A stretch of 60,252 bases of DNA from Amycolatopsis circi (GTDB taxonomy: Bacteria > Actinomycetota > Actinomycetes > Mycobacteriales > Pseudonocardiaceae), in assembly GCF_003385235.1 (NCBI RefSeq), contig NZ_PQIA01000048.1, forward strand, positions 1 through 60,252, in the 5' to 3' direction. Positions 16,562 to 26,519 of this stretch are shown here, one piece after another. The position numbers were made by a program, and so were the translations under genes. Numbering within the stretch: position 1 is the stretch's first letter; each line of letters opens with the position of its first letter. The notes below the pieces were generated by a model, which was given only the letters and a program-made list of their open reading frames with translations, was not told where the DNA came from and made no database searches.

Positions 16562-18576
16562 CCGCCAGTGCCCCTCCGACAGTTCGCTCGCGGCGCCGCA
16601 CCAGAAGGACCGACGAGGCGGCCGGCTGCGGAACGTCTGACTCTTCAGCCCGCCTGCATCGGCCGCCGCCTGATCGACGACGGCGCTGGCGCGCGGCCGT
16701 GCTGTTGTTGCTCAGCGTCGTCGCGCTTCTCGCCGCAGTGCTCGCGGCGAACGCCGGGGCCGCGCCTGCTGACCCGCAACAACCGCCGCCGCCGGCACCG
16801 CTCCCGACCAACGAACCGTGCACACCGGGTTCCCCGTTGCCGGCATGTCACCTGCCAACGCCGACCACGACGACACCGAAGCCGCCGCCGAGCACACCGC
16901 TGCCCGTCCCGACCGAGGTTCCTCCGCCGACGACATGCAGCTTTCCCGGGCAACTCAGCTGTGCTTCGCTCGGTCCGACGACGACCGCGCCGTGCTCGGG
17001 CGAGGACTGCATCCCTCAGCCGACGACAACTCCGCCCGCGAGCGGGACACACTCGCCGGGCAACGGCAGCAGCGACAGCGACTCGAAGTGCGGCATCACC
17101 GACATCGGCGCGTGTATCACCGAGGCGATCAACTCCGCGTTCCGCAGCATCGTCGACTCCGCCCTGTCGCCGATCCTGGACCTGATCGGGCACAGCGCTT
17201 TGTCCACCCCCACCATCAGCGACCTGCCGGGGATCGGCGAGCTGTGGAACGGTTCGTGGGAGGTCGTCGTCGCCGCGTACGGCTTGTTCATCCTAGCCGG
17301 CGCCATTCTCGTGATGAGTCACGAGAGCATGCAGACCCGCTACTCGCTCAAAGAGATCGCGCCGCGGATCCCCCTCGCGTTCATTGCCTCGGCACTGTCG
17401 CTGTTCCTCGTCGACAAAATTATCCGGCTGGCCAACGGCCTGACCCAGGGCGTGCTCGGCGGCGGGGTCAGCCCTCCCTCGGTGGGCGACACGATGACCG
17501 AGGCGTTCAACAACGCCGCGGCCGGCGGGCTGTTCACGATCCTTGTCGGCTTGGTGCTCGTCGTGGTCGGCGTCGCGCTGCTGGTTGTGTACGCCATCCG
17601 AGTCGTCATCACGCTGGGCCTGATCGTTTGCGGGCCGCTGCTCCTGATCTGCCATGCCCTGCCGCACACCGACCCACTGGCCCGCTGGTGGTGGAGGGCG
17701 ATCGCTGCCGCGCTCGGCATCCAAGTCGCCCAGGCGGTGGTGCTGATCACCGCAGTCCGGACGATCCTGTCCGGCAGCGTCCATCTGTTCGGGTCCACGC
17801 TGTCGGCGCTCGGGACCCTGCTGGCGGGCATCGCGTTGTTCTTCGTGCTGTTCAAGATCCCGTTCTGGATGCTGTCCGCGACCAAGATGGGCTCCGGGCG
17901 CTCGTTCCTCGGCAGCCTCGTCCGCGCCTACGTCATGGCCAAGACCTTCGGCATGGTCATGGGCAAAACGCGCACACCCCGCAAGGCCGCTGCCAACACA
18001 AGCACGGGCACCGTCGGTCGCGGCGGACGACCGGACGTCGCGCCACAACCCGCGCCGCGTCCTGGAACAGTCGGCGAACGGCTCAAGGCCGCACACGATG
18101 CCGAACGTCAACGTGCATCGCGTCGACCGAGACTGCCGTCTCAAGCACCGCAGTTCCTCCAACCCTCGCCGCAGCGAACCACTCACGATCCGGCGGTCAC
18201 TCCGGCGAAAAAGGGGCCAGCGACGCCAGAGTTCAGCTCCGCGCCTGAGCCCGCCGCGTCGATACCCAGTCCGACGCAACAACCCCGCGCGCCGCAGTTT
18301 CGCTCTGCTGCTGCGGGCCGCGGTCGCCCCGATTCCCCGGCTCCGGCACGGCCGATCCGCACGGCTGCTGTACCGCCGAAGCTGAAATTCCAGTCAGCCG
18401 CGCCGACTCCGCCGCGACCACAGATGCCACAGAAGCCGACCGGCGGCCCGGCCGCGCCGGCTTTCCGGCCGGCACAACCGGAACCCCGGATCGGGGACTC
18501 CTACCGCCGCACCCCCTCGATCCCGCCCGCGGTGTTCCGCGCACCGAAACCCGCTCCCGGAGGTGACCGGCCATGA
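16558..18576 (+). CDS. VirB6/TrbL-like polytopic mating-channel protein
   Basis: 672 residues: an N-terminal membrane helix (about 46-68), a Pro/Thr-rich extracytoplasmic linker (70-180), then a hydrophobic core at about 230-505 with about six or seven helices including LALLVVYAI-type segments, and a Pro/Ala-rich cytoplasmic tail to the end. This organisation is that of the VirB6-like inner-membrane channel of Gram-positive conjugation systems. Both ends overlap their neighbours as ATGA, so the gene is tightly coupled to the VirB2- and PrgI-like genes. Confidence 0.78.
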   Translation: MTASAPPTVRSRRRTRRTDEAAGCGTSDSSARLHRPPPDRRRRWRAAVLLLLSVVALLAAVLAANAGAAPADPQQPPPPAPLPTNEPCTPGSPLPACHLPTPTTTTPKPPPSTPLPVPTEVPPPTTCSFPGQLSCASLGPTTTAPCSGEDCIPQPTTTPPASGTHSPGNGSSDSDSKCGITDIGACITEAINSAFRSIVDSALSPILDLIGHSALSTPTISDLPGIGELWNGSWEVVVAAYGLFILAGAILVMSHESMQTRYSLKEIAPRIPLAFIASALSLFLVDKIIRLANGLTQGVLGGGVSPPSVGDTMTEAFNNAAAGGLFTILVGLVLVVVGVALLVVYAIRVVITLGLIVCGPLLLICHALPHTDPLARWWWRAIAAALGIQVAQAVVLITAVRTILSGSVHLFGSTLSALGTLLAGIALFFVLFKIPFWMLSATKMGSGRSFLGSLVRAYVMAKTFGMVMGKTRTPRKAAANTSTGTVGRGGRPDVAPQPAPRPGTVGERLKAAHDAERQRASRRPRLPSQAPQFLQPSPQRTTHDPAVTPAKKGPATPEFSSAPEPAASIPSPTQQPRAPQFRSAAAGRGRPDSPAPARPIRTAAVPPKLKFQSAAPTPPRPQMPQKPTGGPAAPAFRPAQPEPRIGDSYRRTPSIPPAVFRAPKPAPGGDRP

Positions 18577-19754
18577 GCCAACCGATTCGCATCCCCGCCG
18601 ATGTCGACCGCGAAGACCGCATCATCGGTCCGCTGACCGCGCGGCAACTGGCGATTCTCGCCGTCACCGGGCTCCTGCTGTACGGGGCTTACACCATCAC
18701 GCGTGCCTTCGTGCCGCTTCCGGTGTTCCTGGTCCTCGCGATCCCGATCGGAGCGACGGCCGCAGTCCTTGCGTTGGGGCAGCGCGACGGCATCTCCCTC
18801 GACCGGCTGGCGTTGGCTGCGCTGCGCCAACGGATGAGTCCGCTGCACAGGGTCGCGGCCCCGGAAGGCATCCGCCCGGCACCGGAATGGCTCGCCAACC
18901 GAGTCGACGCCGTCGGCGACGGAGCCGCGCGACGGAACCACAGCGGTGGCACCGCAGTCTCGCCGGCACCGCTGCGACTGCCCGCCGACGCGGTCACCGA
19001 GACGGGAGTCATCGACCTGGGCAAGGACGGCCTCGCGGTCGTCGCGGTCGCCTCCACGGTCAACTTCAGCCTGCGCACCCCGGCAGAGCAGGAGTCGTTG
19101 GTCGCCTGCTTCGGACGGTACTTGCATTCGCTCACTGCACCCGTGCAGGTTCTCGTCCGCGCGGAACGGCTGGATCTGTCCGGCCAGATCGCGGAACTGC
19201 GCGAGCACGCTGCTGGGCTGCCGCACCCAGCGCTCGAACGCGCCGCGCGCGAGCATGCGGAATACCTCGACCAACTCGGCCGCACGACCGATCTGCTACG
19301 ACGCCAGGTCCTGCTGGTGTTGCGGGAGCCCCTGCTTCCGGGCACCACCGACAGCCTCGGCGTCGCCTCGCCGCTGGCCATGCTGTCCGCGAAACGCAAA
19401 GCGGCCAAACACGCCGGCCCTGTGGACGACGCCGCCCGCAACGCTGCCGAAACCCGGCTGGCACGCCGGCTCGGCGAAGCCGCAGAGTTGCTTTCCCCGG
19501 CAGGGATCACCGTCGTTCCGCTGGACGCAGGGCAGGCCACCGCGGTGCTGTCCGCGGCCTGCAACCCGGACTCGTTGATCCCGCCCGGTTCCGGGCTGGC
19601 CGGCTCGGACGAAGTCATCACGACCGCTCCGGACGAAGGCTGGGACGACGCCGCATTCGGACAGCCGGTAGCTAACGCGGCCGACGTCGACGATGCCTGG
19701 GACGACGACGAGTCCGACGATTACGGCAACTTCGCGGGGAGGCGTCAATCATGA
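18573..19754 (+). CDS. PrgI-family (VirB3-like) conjugation protein
   Basis: 393 residues. The N-terminus IRIPADVDREDRIIGPLTAR followed by two membrane helices (about 26-42 and 48-68) is the PrgI signature. A soluble C-terminal region of about 290 residues begins TGVIDLGKDGLAVV and resembles an N-terminal VirB4-type domain, as in other actinobacterial PrgI proteins. It would anchor the VirB4 ATPase to the membrane. It is coupled to the VirB4 gene by a 4-base overlap. Confidence 0.85.
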   Translation: MSQPIRIPADVDREDRIIGPLTARQLAILAVTGLLLYGAYTITRAFVPLPVFLVLAIPIGATAAVLALGQRDGISLDRLALAALRQRMSPLHRVAAPEGIRPAPEWLANRVDAVGDGAARRNHSGGTAVSPAPLRLPADAVTETGVIDLGKDGLAVVAVASTVNFSLRTPAEQESLVACFGRYLHSLTAPVQVLVRAERLDLSGQIAELREHAAGLPHPALERAAREHAEYLDQLGRTTDLLRRQVLLVLREPLLPGTTDSLGVASPLAMLSAKRKAAKHAGPVDDAARNAAETRLARRLGEAAELLSPAGITVVPLDAGQATAVLSAACNPDSLIPPGSGLAGSDEVITTAPDEGWDDAAFGQPVANAADVDDAWDDDESDDYGNFAGRRQS

Positions 19755-21634
19755 AGGCCAGCCGCAAACGCCGACAAGATCCAGTCGCGGACACTCCGCT
19801 TGGGCGGGCCGGCGCGTTCACCCCGGACGCCATCTCCGTCCGGCCGCGAGCACTGGAAGTCGGCGGCGAATGGGTCTCCTCGTTCGCGGTCGCGGGCTAC
19901 CCGCGCGAAGTCCACAACGGATGGCTGCAACCGCTGCTGACCTACCCCGGACGAGTCGACGTGTCGCTGCACATCGAGCCGATCGACCCGGTCACCGCTG
20001 CCACCCGGCTGAAAAAGCAGCTCTCGAAGCTCGAATCCGGGAGACAGCACACCAGTGAGAGGGGGCGGCTGATCGATCCTGCCGTCGAAGCCGCCACCGA
20101 AGACGCCTACGACCTGTCCTCGCGAGTGGCCCGCGGAGAAGGCAAGCTCTACCGGCTCGGCCTGTACCTGACCGTGCACGCCGCCACCGAGGCCGCCCTC
20201 GCCGACGAGGTCGCCGCGATCCGGTCGCTCGCCGCGTCATTGCTGCTGGACTGCAAACCGACCACCTACCGCAGCCTGCAAGGCTGGATCACCAGCCTGC
20301 CCATGGGCATGGACCTGGTCGGCATGCGCCGCACCTTTGACACCTCCGCGCTCAGCGCCGCGTTCCCCTTCACCAGCCCCGACCTTCCGCCGCCGGACCC
20401 CACCTCGGTCGGCGCGCCCAGCGGAGTCCTCTACGGATTCAACGTCGGCAGCCAAGGCCTCGTGCACCACGACCGGTTCGCCCTCGACAACCACAACAGC
20501 GTGACCCTCGGCCGCTCCGGAGCAGGCAAGAGCTACCTCGCCAAACTCCAAATCCTGCGGTCGCTCTACCGCGGAGTCGAGATCCACGTCATCGATCCGG
20601 AAGACGAATACGCCCGCCTGGCCGCCGCCGTCGGCGGCACATACGTCCGGCTCGGCGCGGAACAGGTCCGCGTCAACCCGCTCGACCTGCCCATCCACAC
20701 CCGCCCGGACGGCCGCCGCACCGCACCCCGCGACGCGCTCATCCGCCGATCCTTGTTCCTGCACACCGTCGTCGCGGTACTGCTAGGCACGGAGCTGGCG
20801 GGCACCGAGCGCGCGGTGCTCGACCAAGCAATCACCGCCACCTACCAGCGCGCTGGGATCACCTCTGATCCGCGGACCTGGACTCGTCCGGCACCGCTGC
20901 TATCCGACCTCGCCGATGTCCTCTCAGCCAACAGCGATCCCGCCGGGACCGAGCTGGCGGCGCGGCTGCACCCGTACGTCGCCGGCGCGTTTTCCGGCCT
21001 GTTCTCCGGCCCCACGACAACACGGCCCGAAGGGCACCTGGTCGTGCACTCCCTGCGCGACCTCGCCGACGAACTCAAACCGATCGGCACCCTGCTGACC
21101 CTGGACACGATCTGGCGACAGATCTCCAACCCCGCCATCCGAAAACCCCGACTCGTCGAAGTCGACGAAGCATGGATCCTGATGAAGGTACTCGCCGGAG
21201 CCGAATTCCTCCTCCGCATGGCCAAGGCATCGCGGAAACACTGGGCAGGGTTGGGCATCTCCACACAGGACACCGCTGACCTGCTTGCCTCGGACGAGGG
21301 GAAAGCCATCATCGCGAACGCAGCCACGCAAATCCTGCTCCGGCAAGCCCCACAAGCAATCGACGAGATCACCCGCGCCTTCGACCTGTCCATGGGCGAA
21401 CGGCAATACCTGCTCTCCGCCGACCGCGGACAGGGCCTCCTGAGCACCGGCGTGCAACGGGTCGCGTTCCAGTCCATCGCCTCGCCGTTCGAGCACCAGC
21501 TGGTCACCTCCAACCCAGCGGAGATCGCCGAATTTGCGGACGCAGCACAGGGAACCGAGGAATCCTACGTCGAAATCAGCGCCGACCCGCTCGGCGACGG
21601 CGAGGCGTTGCAGATCGAACTCGACGCCGCCTGA
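19751..21634 (+). CDS. VirB4/TraC-like conjugation ATPase
   Basis: 627 residues. Walker A GRSGAGKS is at 254-261, preceded by NHNSVTL and followed by IHVIDPEDEY, a hallmark of VirB4 proteins. Walker B is VEVDEAWILMK at about residues 467-477, and SRKHWAGLGISTQD and AATQILLRQAP match the C-terminal ATPase motifs. It powers the mating channel. A 50-base gap follows before the GP88-like gene, the first break in the overlap chain. Confidence 0.93.
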   Translation: MKASRKRRQDPVADTPLGRAGAFTPDAISVRPRALEVGGEWVSSFAVAGYPREVHNGWLQPLLTYPGRVDVSLHIEPIDPVTAATRLKKQLSKLESGRQHTSERGRLIDPAVEAATEDAYDLSSRVARGEGKLYRLGLYLTVHAATEAALADEVAAIRSLAASLLLDCKPTTYRSLQGWITSLPMGMDLVGMRRTFDTSALSAAFPFTSPDLPPPDPTSVGAPSGVLYGFNVGSQGLVHHDRFALDNHNSVTLGRSGAGKSYLAKLQILRSLYRGVEIHVIDPEDEYARLAAAVGGTYVRLGAEQVRVNPLDLPIHTRPDGRRTAPRDALIRRSLFLHTVVAVLLGTELAGTERAVLDQAITATYQRAGITSDPRTWTRPAPLLSDLADVLSANSDPAGTELAARLHPYVAGAFSGLFSGPTTTRPEGHLVVHSLRDLADELKPIGTLLTLDTIWRQISNPAIRKPRLVEVDEAWILMKVLAGAEFLLRMAKASRKHWAGLGISTQDTADLLASDEGKAIIANAATQILLRQAPQAIDEITRAFDLSMGERQYLLSADRGQGLLSTGVQRVAFQSIASPFEHQLVTSNPAEIAEFADAAQGTEESYVEISADPLGDGEALQIELDAA

Positions 21635-21691
21635 GCACCTCGCAGAACAAGCGCCCACACGACAACGCCTTCCACAGCCAGGGGGATACCC

Positions 21692-22507
21692 ATGCCAGCA
21701 TCCGGCAACGTTCGCCGCCCTTCGCCGTTGCTCACCCAGAACAGCGAAATGCGCCAGATCGGCGCATGGAACTGGTCCTTGCCCGCGTGGGCCGGCCGCC
21801 TGCCCGACGGCCGCACCTTCAACACCTGCCCGAGCGCCGGCATCTGCGCGCAGGCGTGCTATGCCCGGCACGGCACCTACACGTGGCCAGTCGTGCGCGC
21901 AAAGCACCAGGCGAATCTGATGTTCGTCCTCGATGACCTGCCCGGCTGGGAAGCCGCCATGCTCGCCGAGCTGGAAGCAGCCAAGTTCCGCGGAGCTTGG
22001 ATCAGGATTCACGACGCAGGCGACTTCTTCAGCTCCGCGTACTTGCAGGCATGGCTGCGCATCTGTCGCGCCCGTCCCGACACACATTTCTATGCCTACA
22101 CAAAGGAAGTTGCCAGGTTCCGCTTGCTCGTCGAACCGGAACCGCCCCCGAACTTCTTGTGGGTCTACTCCTACGGCGGAACCCAGGACGCGGATTTGAG
22201 CCCTGAATCCGATCGCGTCGCGGACGTGTTTCCCGACGAAGCCGCTATCGCCGCCGCTGGTTGGACGTCGCAGGAGGCCAACGACCTGCTCGCAGTGCTC
22301 GGCCCGCACCTCGTCGGCGTTCCGGCCAATCGGATCCCCCGCTATCTCAAGCGCATGGCCGGGCGTCGGTTCTCCGAATGGCAAGCCGAGAGCGAATCCG
22401 AGAGCGCTGCCCGCAAGAACCGCCGGCATCTGCGCTTGATCGTCGACGAAACCAACTTGCCGAACCGCGCCTCGGCGAAGCAGTTCGAGCATCGCCGCGC
22501 AGCCTGA
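21692..22507 (+). CDS. GP88-family protein (phage-type, unknown function)
   Basis: 271 residues. The pattern LPDGRTFNTCPSAGICAQAC with C46, C52 and C56, then IRIHDAGDFFSSAYLQAW, FYAYTKE and FLWVYSYGG, matches the GP88 family known mainly from actinobacteriophages. The three conserved cysteines suggest a metal or Fe-S site, though the spacing is not the usual radical-SAM CX3CX2C. It sits between VirB4 and VirD4, so it may act in DNA processing during transfer. Biochemical function is unknown. Confidence 0.75.
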   Translation: MPASGNVRRPSPLLTQNSEMRQIGAWNWSLPAWAGRLPDGRTFNTCPSAGICAQACYARHGTYTWPVVRAKHQANLMFVLDDLPGWEAAMLAELEAAKFRGAWIRIHDAGDFFSSAYLQAWLRICRARPDTHFYAYTKEVARFRLLVEPEPPPNFLWVYSYGGTQDADLSPESDRVADVFPDEAAIAAAGWTSQEANDLLAVLGPHLVGVPANRIPRYLKRMAGRRFSEWQAESESESAARKNRRHLRLIVDETNLPNRASAKQFEHRRAA

Positions 22508-22563
22508 TCCGCAACTCGGTTCGTGCTTCTTCCGTCGCAGGCTTCCTCAGGAGGTCGTCCTCG

Positions 22564-25116
22564 ATGTCCTCGTCATTCGCTATCCCGTCTCTGGCTTCCG
22601 CATCGGGCCCGCGCGCCGGTCTCGCGACCGGAGTGCTCGCGTCGCCGTTCGGCGACTACTTGCGCGATCCGCTCGGCGTGTTCCAGAGCCTGCTCTCCTC
22701 CATGCGCGATCTTGCTTTGGCATGGGGGCCGGTCGCCGGGCCGGTCCTGACAGTCGCCATCGCCGCTGCGGTCGCCGCACGCCACCAGCGGCGTCGCCGG
22801 TACCACCGAAAGCTGGTCGATGACGCGCGGCTGGTGACCGTGCTGGCACCACCGACAGTCGATCCGACCGGGGCGATCACCGCCTGGTCCAACCTGGTCG
22901 GGCTGCTGCGACCGGGCTGGCTCCGCAGGTTCAGCGGCCAGCCGCACATCGGGTTCGAGCTGAACTTCACCGCGGACGCCGTGCGGATCCGGCTCTGGGT
23001 GCCTGGCCTCGTACCTCCCGGCATGGTCGAACGTGCCCTCGAAGCAGCCTGGCCCGGTGCCCACACCCGCACCAGTCCAGCAAAACCGCCGATCCCGCTC
23101 ACCGCCGCGACCGGACACCGGGTCGAAGCCGTCGGCGGGGAACTGCGCCTAGGACGCACGGAAGCGTTGCCGATCCGCACCGAGCACCCCGTCGATCCGA
23201 TTCGCGCGCTGCTCGGCGCGCCAGTCGGACTCGGGCCGCACGAGCGTGCGTGCGTGCAAGTACTGGCCCGCCCGGTCGCAGGTCACCGCGTGGCCAAGGT
23301 CCGTCGTGCGGCGCGTCGGGTGAATGCAGGAAGCTCAGTCAACCCAGTCGGGCGCGCGCTCGATCTCGTCACCGCCCTCATCTCACCTGGAAAAGCTCCC
23401 AGAGCATCGGCAAGTACGCGGAAACCCCAGCTGGATCGCCAGACCAGCCTCGAGTACGCCGCCCAAGACCGCGCCGTCGTGGACAAGCTGCGCGCCAACC
23501 AGTTCGAAACGCTCATCCGCTACGCGGTCGCCACCACAGTCCCCGCGGGCACCTCTCCCGCCGAAGTCCAGCCCGTACGGGAAGTGCTCAGCGGCCGCGC
23601 ACACGCGATCGCGTCCGCATTCGCTGCGTATTCCGAGCACAACTACTACCGCCGGGCCCGGCTCCGTCGGCCGGCTGAGGCTTTGGCCGGACGCCAACTC
23701 CGCAAAGGCGACCTCCTCTCCATCCCCGAGCTGGCCGCAATCGCCCACCTGCCCACCGACGACGCCGCCCCCGGGCTACAGCGAGCCGGTGCGAAGGCCG
23801 TACCGCCCCCACCCGGCATCCCTACGACCGGCGACCGGGTCAAACCCCTCGGGCTGTCAGACTCCGGTCACCCGCGCCCCGTCGCGCTGTACGTCGCCGA
23901 CGCCCGCCAGCACGTGCACCTCATCGGTGCCACCGGGTCCGGAAAGTCCGAACTGATGGCGCGCATGGCCCTCGACGACGCCGACGCCGGCCGCGGCAGC
24001 GTCGTGATCGATCCCAAGGGCGACCTCGTTCAGGACATCCTGATGCGGCTACCCAGGCGACTCGGCGAGAACGTCGTGCTCTTCGACGCCGACAGCCGCA
24101 CGCGCCCGCCGGTGCTCAACCCTCTGGAAGGAACGGACAAGGCTCTCGCGGTCGACAACCTCGTCAGCATCTTCTCCCGGATCTACGCCTCTTCCTGGGG
24201 CCCTCGCACCGACGACATCATGCGCGCCGGTTTGCTGACGCTCTGCGAAATGCCCGGTACTCCGACTCTGGTCGATCTGCCGAAGCTGCTGACTGTGCCT
24301 GCGTTCCGCCAGCGCGCCTGCGACCAGATCGACGACGACGTGCTGAAAGGCTTCTGGACCGCGTACGAGCGCATGTCGGAAGCCGGACGTACGCAGGTCA
24401 CCGCCCCGCTCATGAACAAGGTCCGGGGATTTCTGTTGCGGCCCTTCGTCCGCGCAGCCATCGCCGGGGGCCCGTCCACCGTAAGCATGGACGACGTCCT
24501 CAACGGCGGAGGCATCTGCCTGGTACGGATCTCCCGCGACGCGCTCGGCATGGAGACCTCGCAGCTCCTCGGGTCGATCGTCGTCGCCAGAACCTGGCAA
24601 GCCACCACCCGTCGTTCGGCCGTACCGCAACACCTGCGCCCGGATTCCAGCCTCTACATGGACGAATGCCAGAACTTCCTCAACCTCCCCTACCCGATCG
24701 AGGACATGCTCGCAGAAGCCCGCGCCTACCGGCTCGCCGTAATCCTGGCCCACCAGTACCTCGCGAAACTCACGAAGGAACTGTCGGAAGGAATCAGCAC
24801 CAACGCCAGGTCGAAGTTCTTCTTCAACCTCTCGCCGGAAGATGCCAGGCAGCTCGCGCGGCACACCATGCCCCGCATGACCGAGCACGACCTGTCCAAC
24901 CTCGGCGTCTACCACGCCGCCGCCCGTCTCGTGCTACGCGGCGAGGAAGCCCCGGCTTTCACGGTGCTGACCGAGAAACTCCGACCGGCCATTCGCGGAC
25001 GTGCCAGGGAAATCCGCAAAGCGGCAAGGATCAACACCCGTCCGCCGAACAACGACGCAACCGGTCCGCGCAGCCGGACTGGACCTGCAACCGCTGACCC
25101 GCGCCGTTTATCTTAA
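22564..25116 (+). CDS. VirD4/TraD-like type IV coupling protein
   Basis: 850 residues. N-terminal membrane helix at about 53-74; Walker A GATGSGKS at about 455-462, followed by VVIDPKGDLVQDI; Walker B MDECQNFLNLPYPIEDMLAEARAY at about 699; and ILAHQYLAKL afterwards, as in TraG/VirD4 proteins. It couples the relaxase-DNA complex to the channel. The frame is open upstream, but AGGAGG 9 bases before ATG 22564 and the preceding GP88 gene fix the start. Confidence 0.92.
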   Translation: MSSSFAIPSLASASGPRAGLATGVLASPFGDYLRDPLGVFQSLLSSMRDLALAWGPVAGPVLTVAIAAAVAARHQRRRRYHRKLVDDARLVTVLAPPTVDPTGAITAWSNLVGLLRPGWLRRFSGQPHIGFELNFTADAVRIRLWVPGLVPPGMVERALEAAWPGAHTRTSPAKPPIPLTAATGHRVEAVGGELRLGRTEALPIRTEHPVDPIRALLGAPVGLGPHERACVQVLARPVAGHRVAKVRRAARRVNAGSSVNPVGRALDLVTALISPGKAPRASASTRKPQLDRQTSLEYAAQDRAVVDKLRANQFETLIRYAVATTVPAGTSPAEVQPVREVLSGRAHAIASAFAAYSEHNYYRRARLRRPAEALAGRQLRKGDLLSIPELAAIAHLPTDDAAPGLQRAGAKAVPPPPGIPTTGDRVKPLGLSDSGHPRPVALYVADARQHVHLIGATGSGKSELMARMALDDADAGRGSVVIDPKGDLVQDILMRLPRRLGENVVLFDADSRTRPPVLNPLEGTDKALAVDNLVSIFSRIYASSWGPRTDDIMRAGLLTLCEMPGTPTLVDLPKLLTVPAFRQRACDQIDDDVLKGFWTAYERMSEAGRTQVTAPLMNKVRGFLLRPFVRAAIAGGPSTVSMDDVLNGGGICLVRISRDALGMETSQLLGSIVVARTWQATTRRSAVPQHLRPDSSLYMDECQNFLNLPYPIEDMLAEARAYRLAVILAHQYLAKLTKELSEGISTNARSKFFFNLSPEDARQLARHTMPRMTEHDLSNLGVYHAAARLVLRGEEAPAFTVLTEKLRPAIRGRAREIRKAARINTRPPNNDATGPRSRTGPATADPRRLS

Positions 25117-25508
25117 AATTGCCGACTTTCACCTCTCGCGCCGAAGACAGTCGCGAAAACTGCCGCCTTCAGGCTGACTGGTTCCAGGCACGAAGTGGCA
25201 CGGAATTGCCTACTTTGCGGCCGCAACTGATGCCGGCGTTCTTCATAATGTGCATTATTCCGTATTGTTCAGATGCATGCAGGCCTTGCCAGCTACGTTT
25301 CAACGGCAGATTCCGAAGATAAAGGCTGCCCCTCAGCCCGCGAGACAGCGCCCCGCCCTTGACGTCTATACACGCCAATGGAACGGCCATGACCCCAGCC
25401 GTTGCAGCCGGGTTAATGGATGGATTCGATGCCTTCCAGCGCGATCCGGCCCGCGAGGTGCTTGCCGGAAATATCTCGCCTGCCAAAATCACATCAACAC
25501 CAGTCAGT
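25117..25508. other. intergenic region between coupling-protein and nuclease genes
   Basis: 392 bases without a convincing gene, with lower GC than its surroundings. The plus-strand VirD4 operon ends at its left edge and the minus-strand nuclease gene ends at its right edge, so it is a convergent region. It holds the near-palindrome ATAATG-TG-CATTAT (25245-25258). No poly-T terminator was seen. Confidence 0.4.
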
Positions 25509-26375
25509 TCAGAAGGTATCCTGGAACAGCAATTCCGGGCCGACCGAGCGGGCAATCCATGGCCCACCATAGACTTGCTCGTACGACCGACATAATTGGA
25601 TTATCTTCGACGCGCTCCCGAGCCGAACCTCTTTGCGGCGGATTCTGGTTCGACTCCTAAGCAAAGATGGCCTAAAACCGGAAGTCGAAAGAAGTAGTCC
25701 CCCGGAAGCCCCCTCCCTGAGCACAACCTCAAAGAGGTATTCGAATTCTCCCGTTCCGACCTTCGCCGGCAACGCCCAGTGCTTCACCTCAATGAGATAG
25801 GTCTCGATGCCGCCGTCCTGACGACGATGAACCACCTGCAGATCAAATCCGCCATCCTTGCCAGGACGTGTCAGGATGACTTCATACCCGAGTCCGTCGA
25901 GAGTTTCATACAGGACTCGCTCAAGGTCTCGCCACTCGAGCGCGAAGAGCTCTTCGGGACAAGCCGCAATCGCCCGAACAAGCAGCCGTGCAGCCGTTCG
26001 CATCACCTCTGCCACACTCGGCGCGATCGCTTGGATCGCCGAGGCCGCGATCCACTCCGCCTCAAAGTGCATCTTATACTCATTCTCTAAGAAATCCCGC
26101 AATACAAGTTGATCAATACGCCCACCGCGAGTCGCCCTCCCTTCATGCTCCGGCAGGTTAGTCATCAAATCGGACAACTTTCGATGCACGCTGTTTGCAG
26201 ATCGAAATCGAGGACCCCTCTCCTCCGGCGGAAAGATAGGCAGCTTCCGAAGCAGCGCGGACAATTGCTCCACCTGGCCGTCTGGAACACGCTGCACCCT
26301 CCTTTCGTTCTTAAAGAGGAATGAATAGGCAAGTATTACCTCGTTACGTGCCCACGGCTGCGGTCGCATTGTCAT
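25509..26375 (-). CDS. Mrr-type restriction endonuclease
   Basis: 288 residues. The N-terminal part (ARNEVILAYSFLFKNERR, FRSANSVHRKLSDLMTNL) resembles the specificity/N-terminal region seen in some HNH and McrA-like endonucleases. The C-terminal Mrr_cat domain has WRDLERVLYETLDGLGYEV, the catalytic D in GGFDLQVV and EVK in YLIEVKHW (PD-(D/E)XK fold). It probably cleaves modified or foreign DNA. No cognate methyltransferase lies next to it, favouring a type IV enzyme. ATG 26375 or 26369 could be the start; neither has a clear ribosome site. Confidence 0.82.
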   Translation of the reverse strand: MTMRPQPWARNEVILAYSFLFKNERRVQRVPDGQVEQLSALLRKLPIFPPEERGPRFRSANSVHRKLSDLMTNLPEHEGRATRGGRIDQLVLRDFLENEYKMHFEAEWIAASAIQAIAPSVAEVMRTAARLLVRAIAACPEELFALEWRDLERVLYETLDGLGYEVILTRPGKDGGFDLQVVHRRQDGGIETYLIEVKHWALPAKVGTGEFEYLFEVVLREGASGGLLLSTSGFRPSLLRSRTRIRRKEVRLGSASKIIQLCRSYEQVYGGPWIARSVGPELLFQDTF

Positions 26376-26519
26376 AGCGACAGCTTGTCATAGAGAGAGC
26401 GGTACATTCCAGCCAGTAAACATGAGGACTCTGCTCGTCGCGCTGCGTCGCAGAAAACCAGACGGAGACAGCTCCGCTCAGACAGCCGTACCCATCCAAT
26501 CTCAGAGAGGTGCGTACCC

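Noticed and set aside
25169..25570. 133-residue minus-strand frame overlapping the nuclease 3' end
   Set aside because: Composition unlike coding sequence and overlaps a well-supported gene end in another frame.
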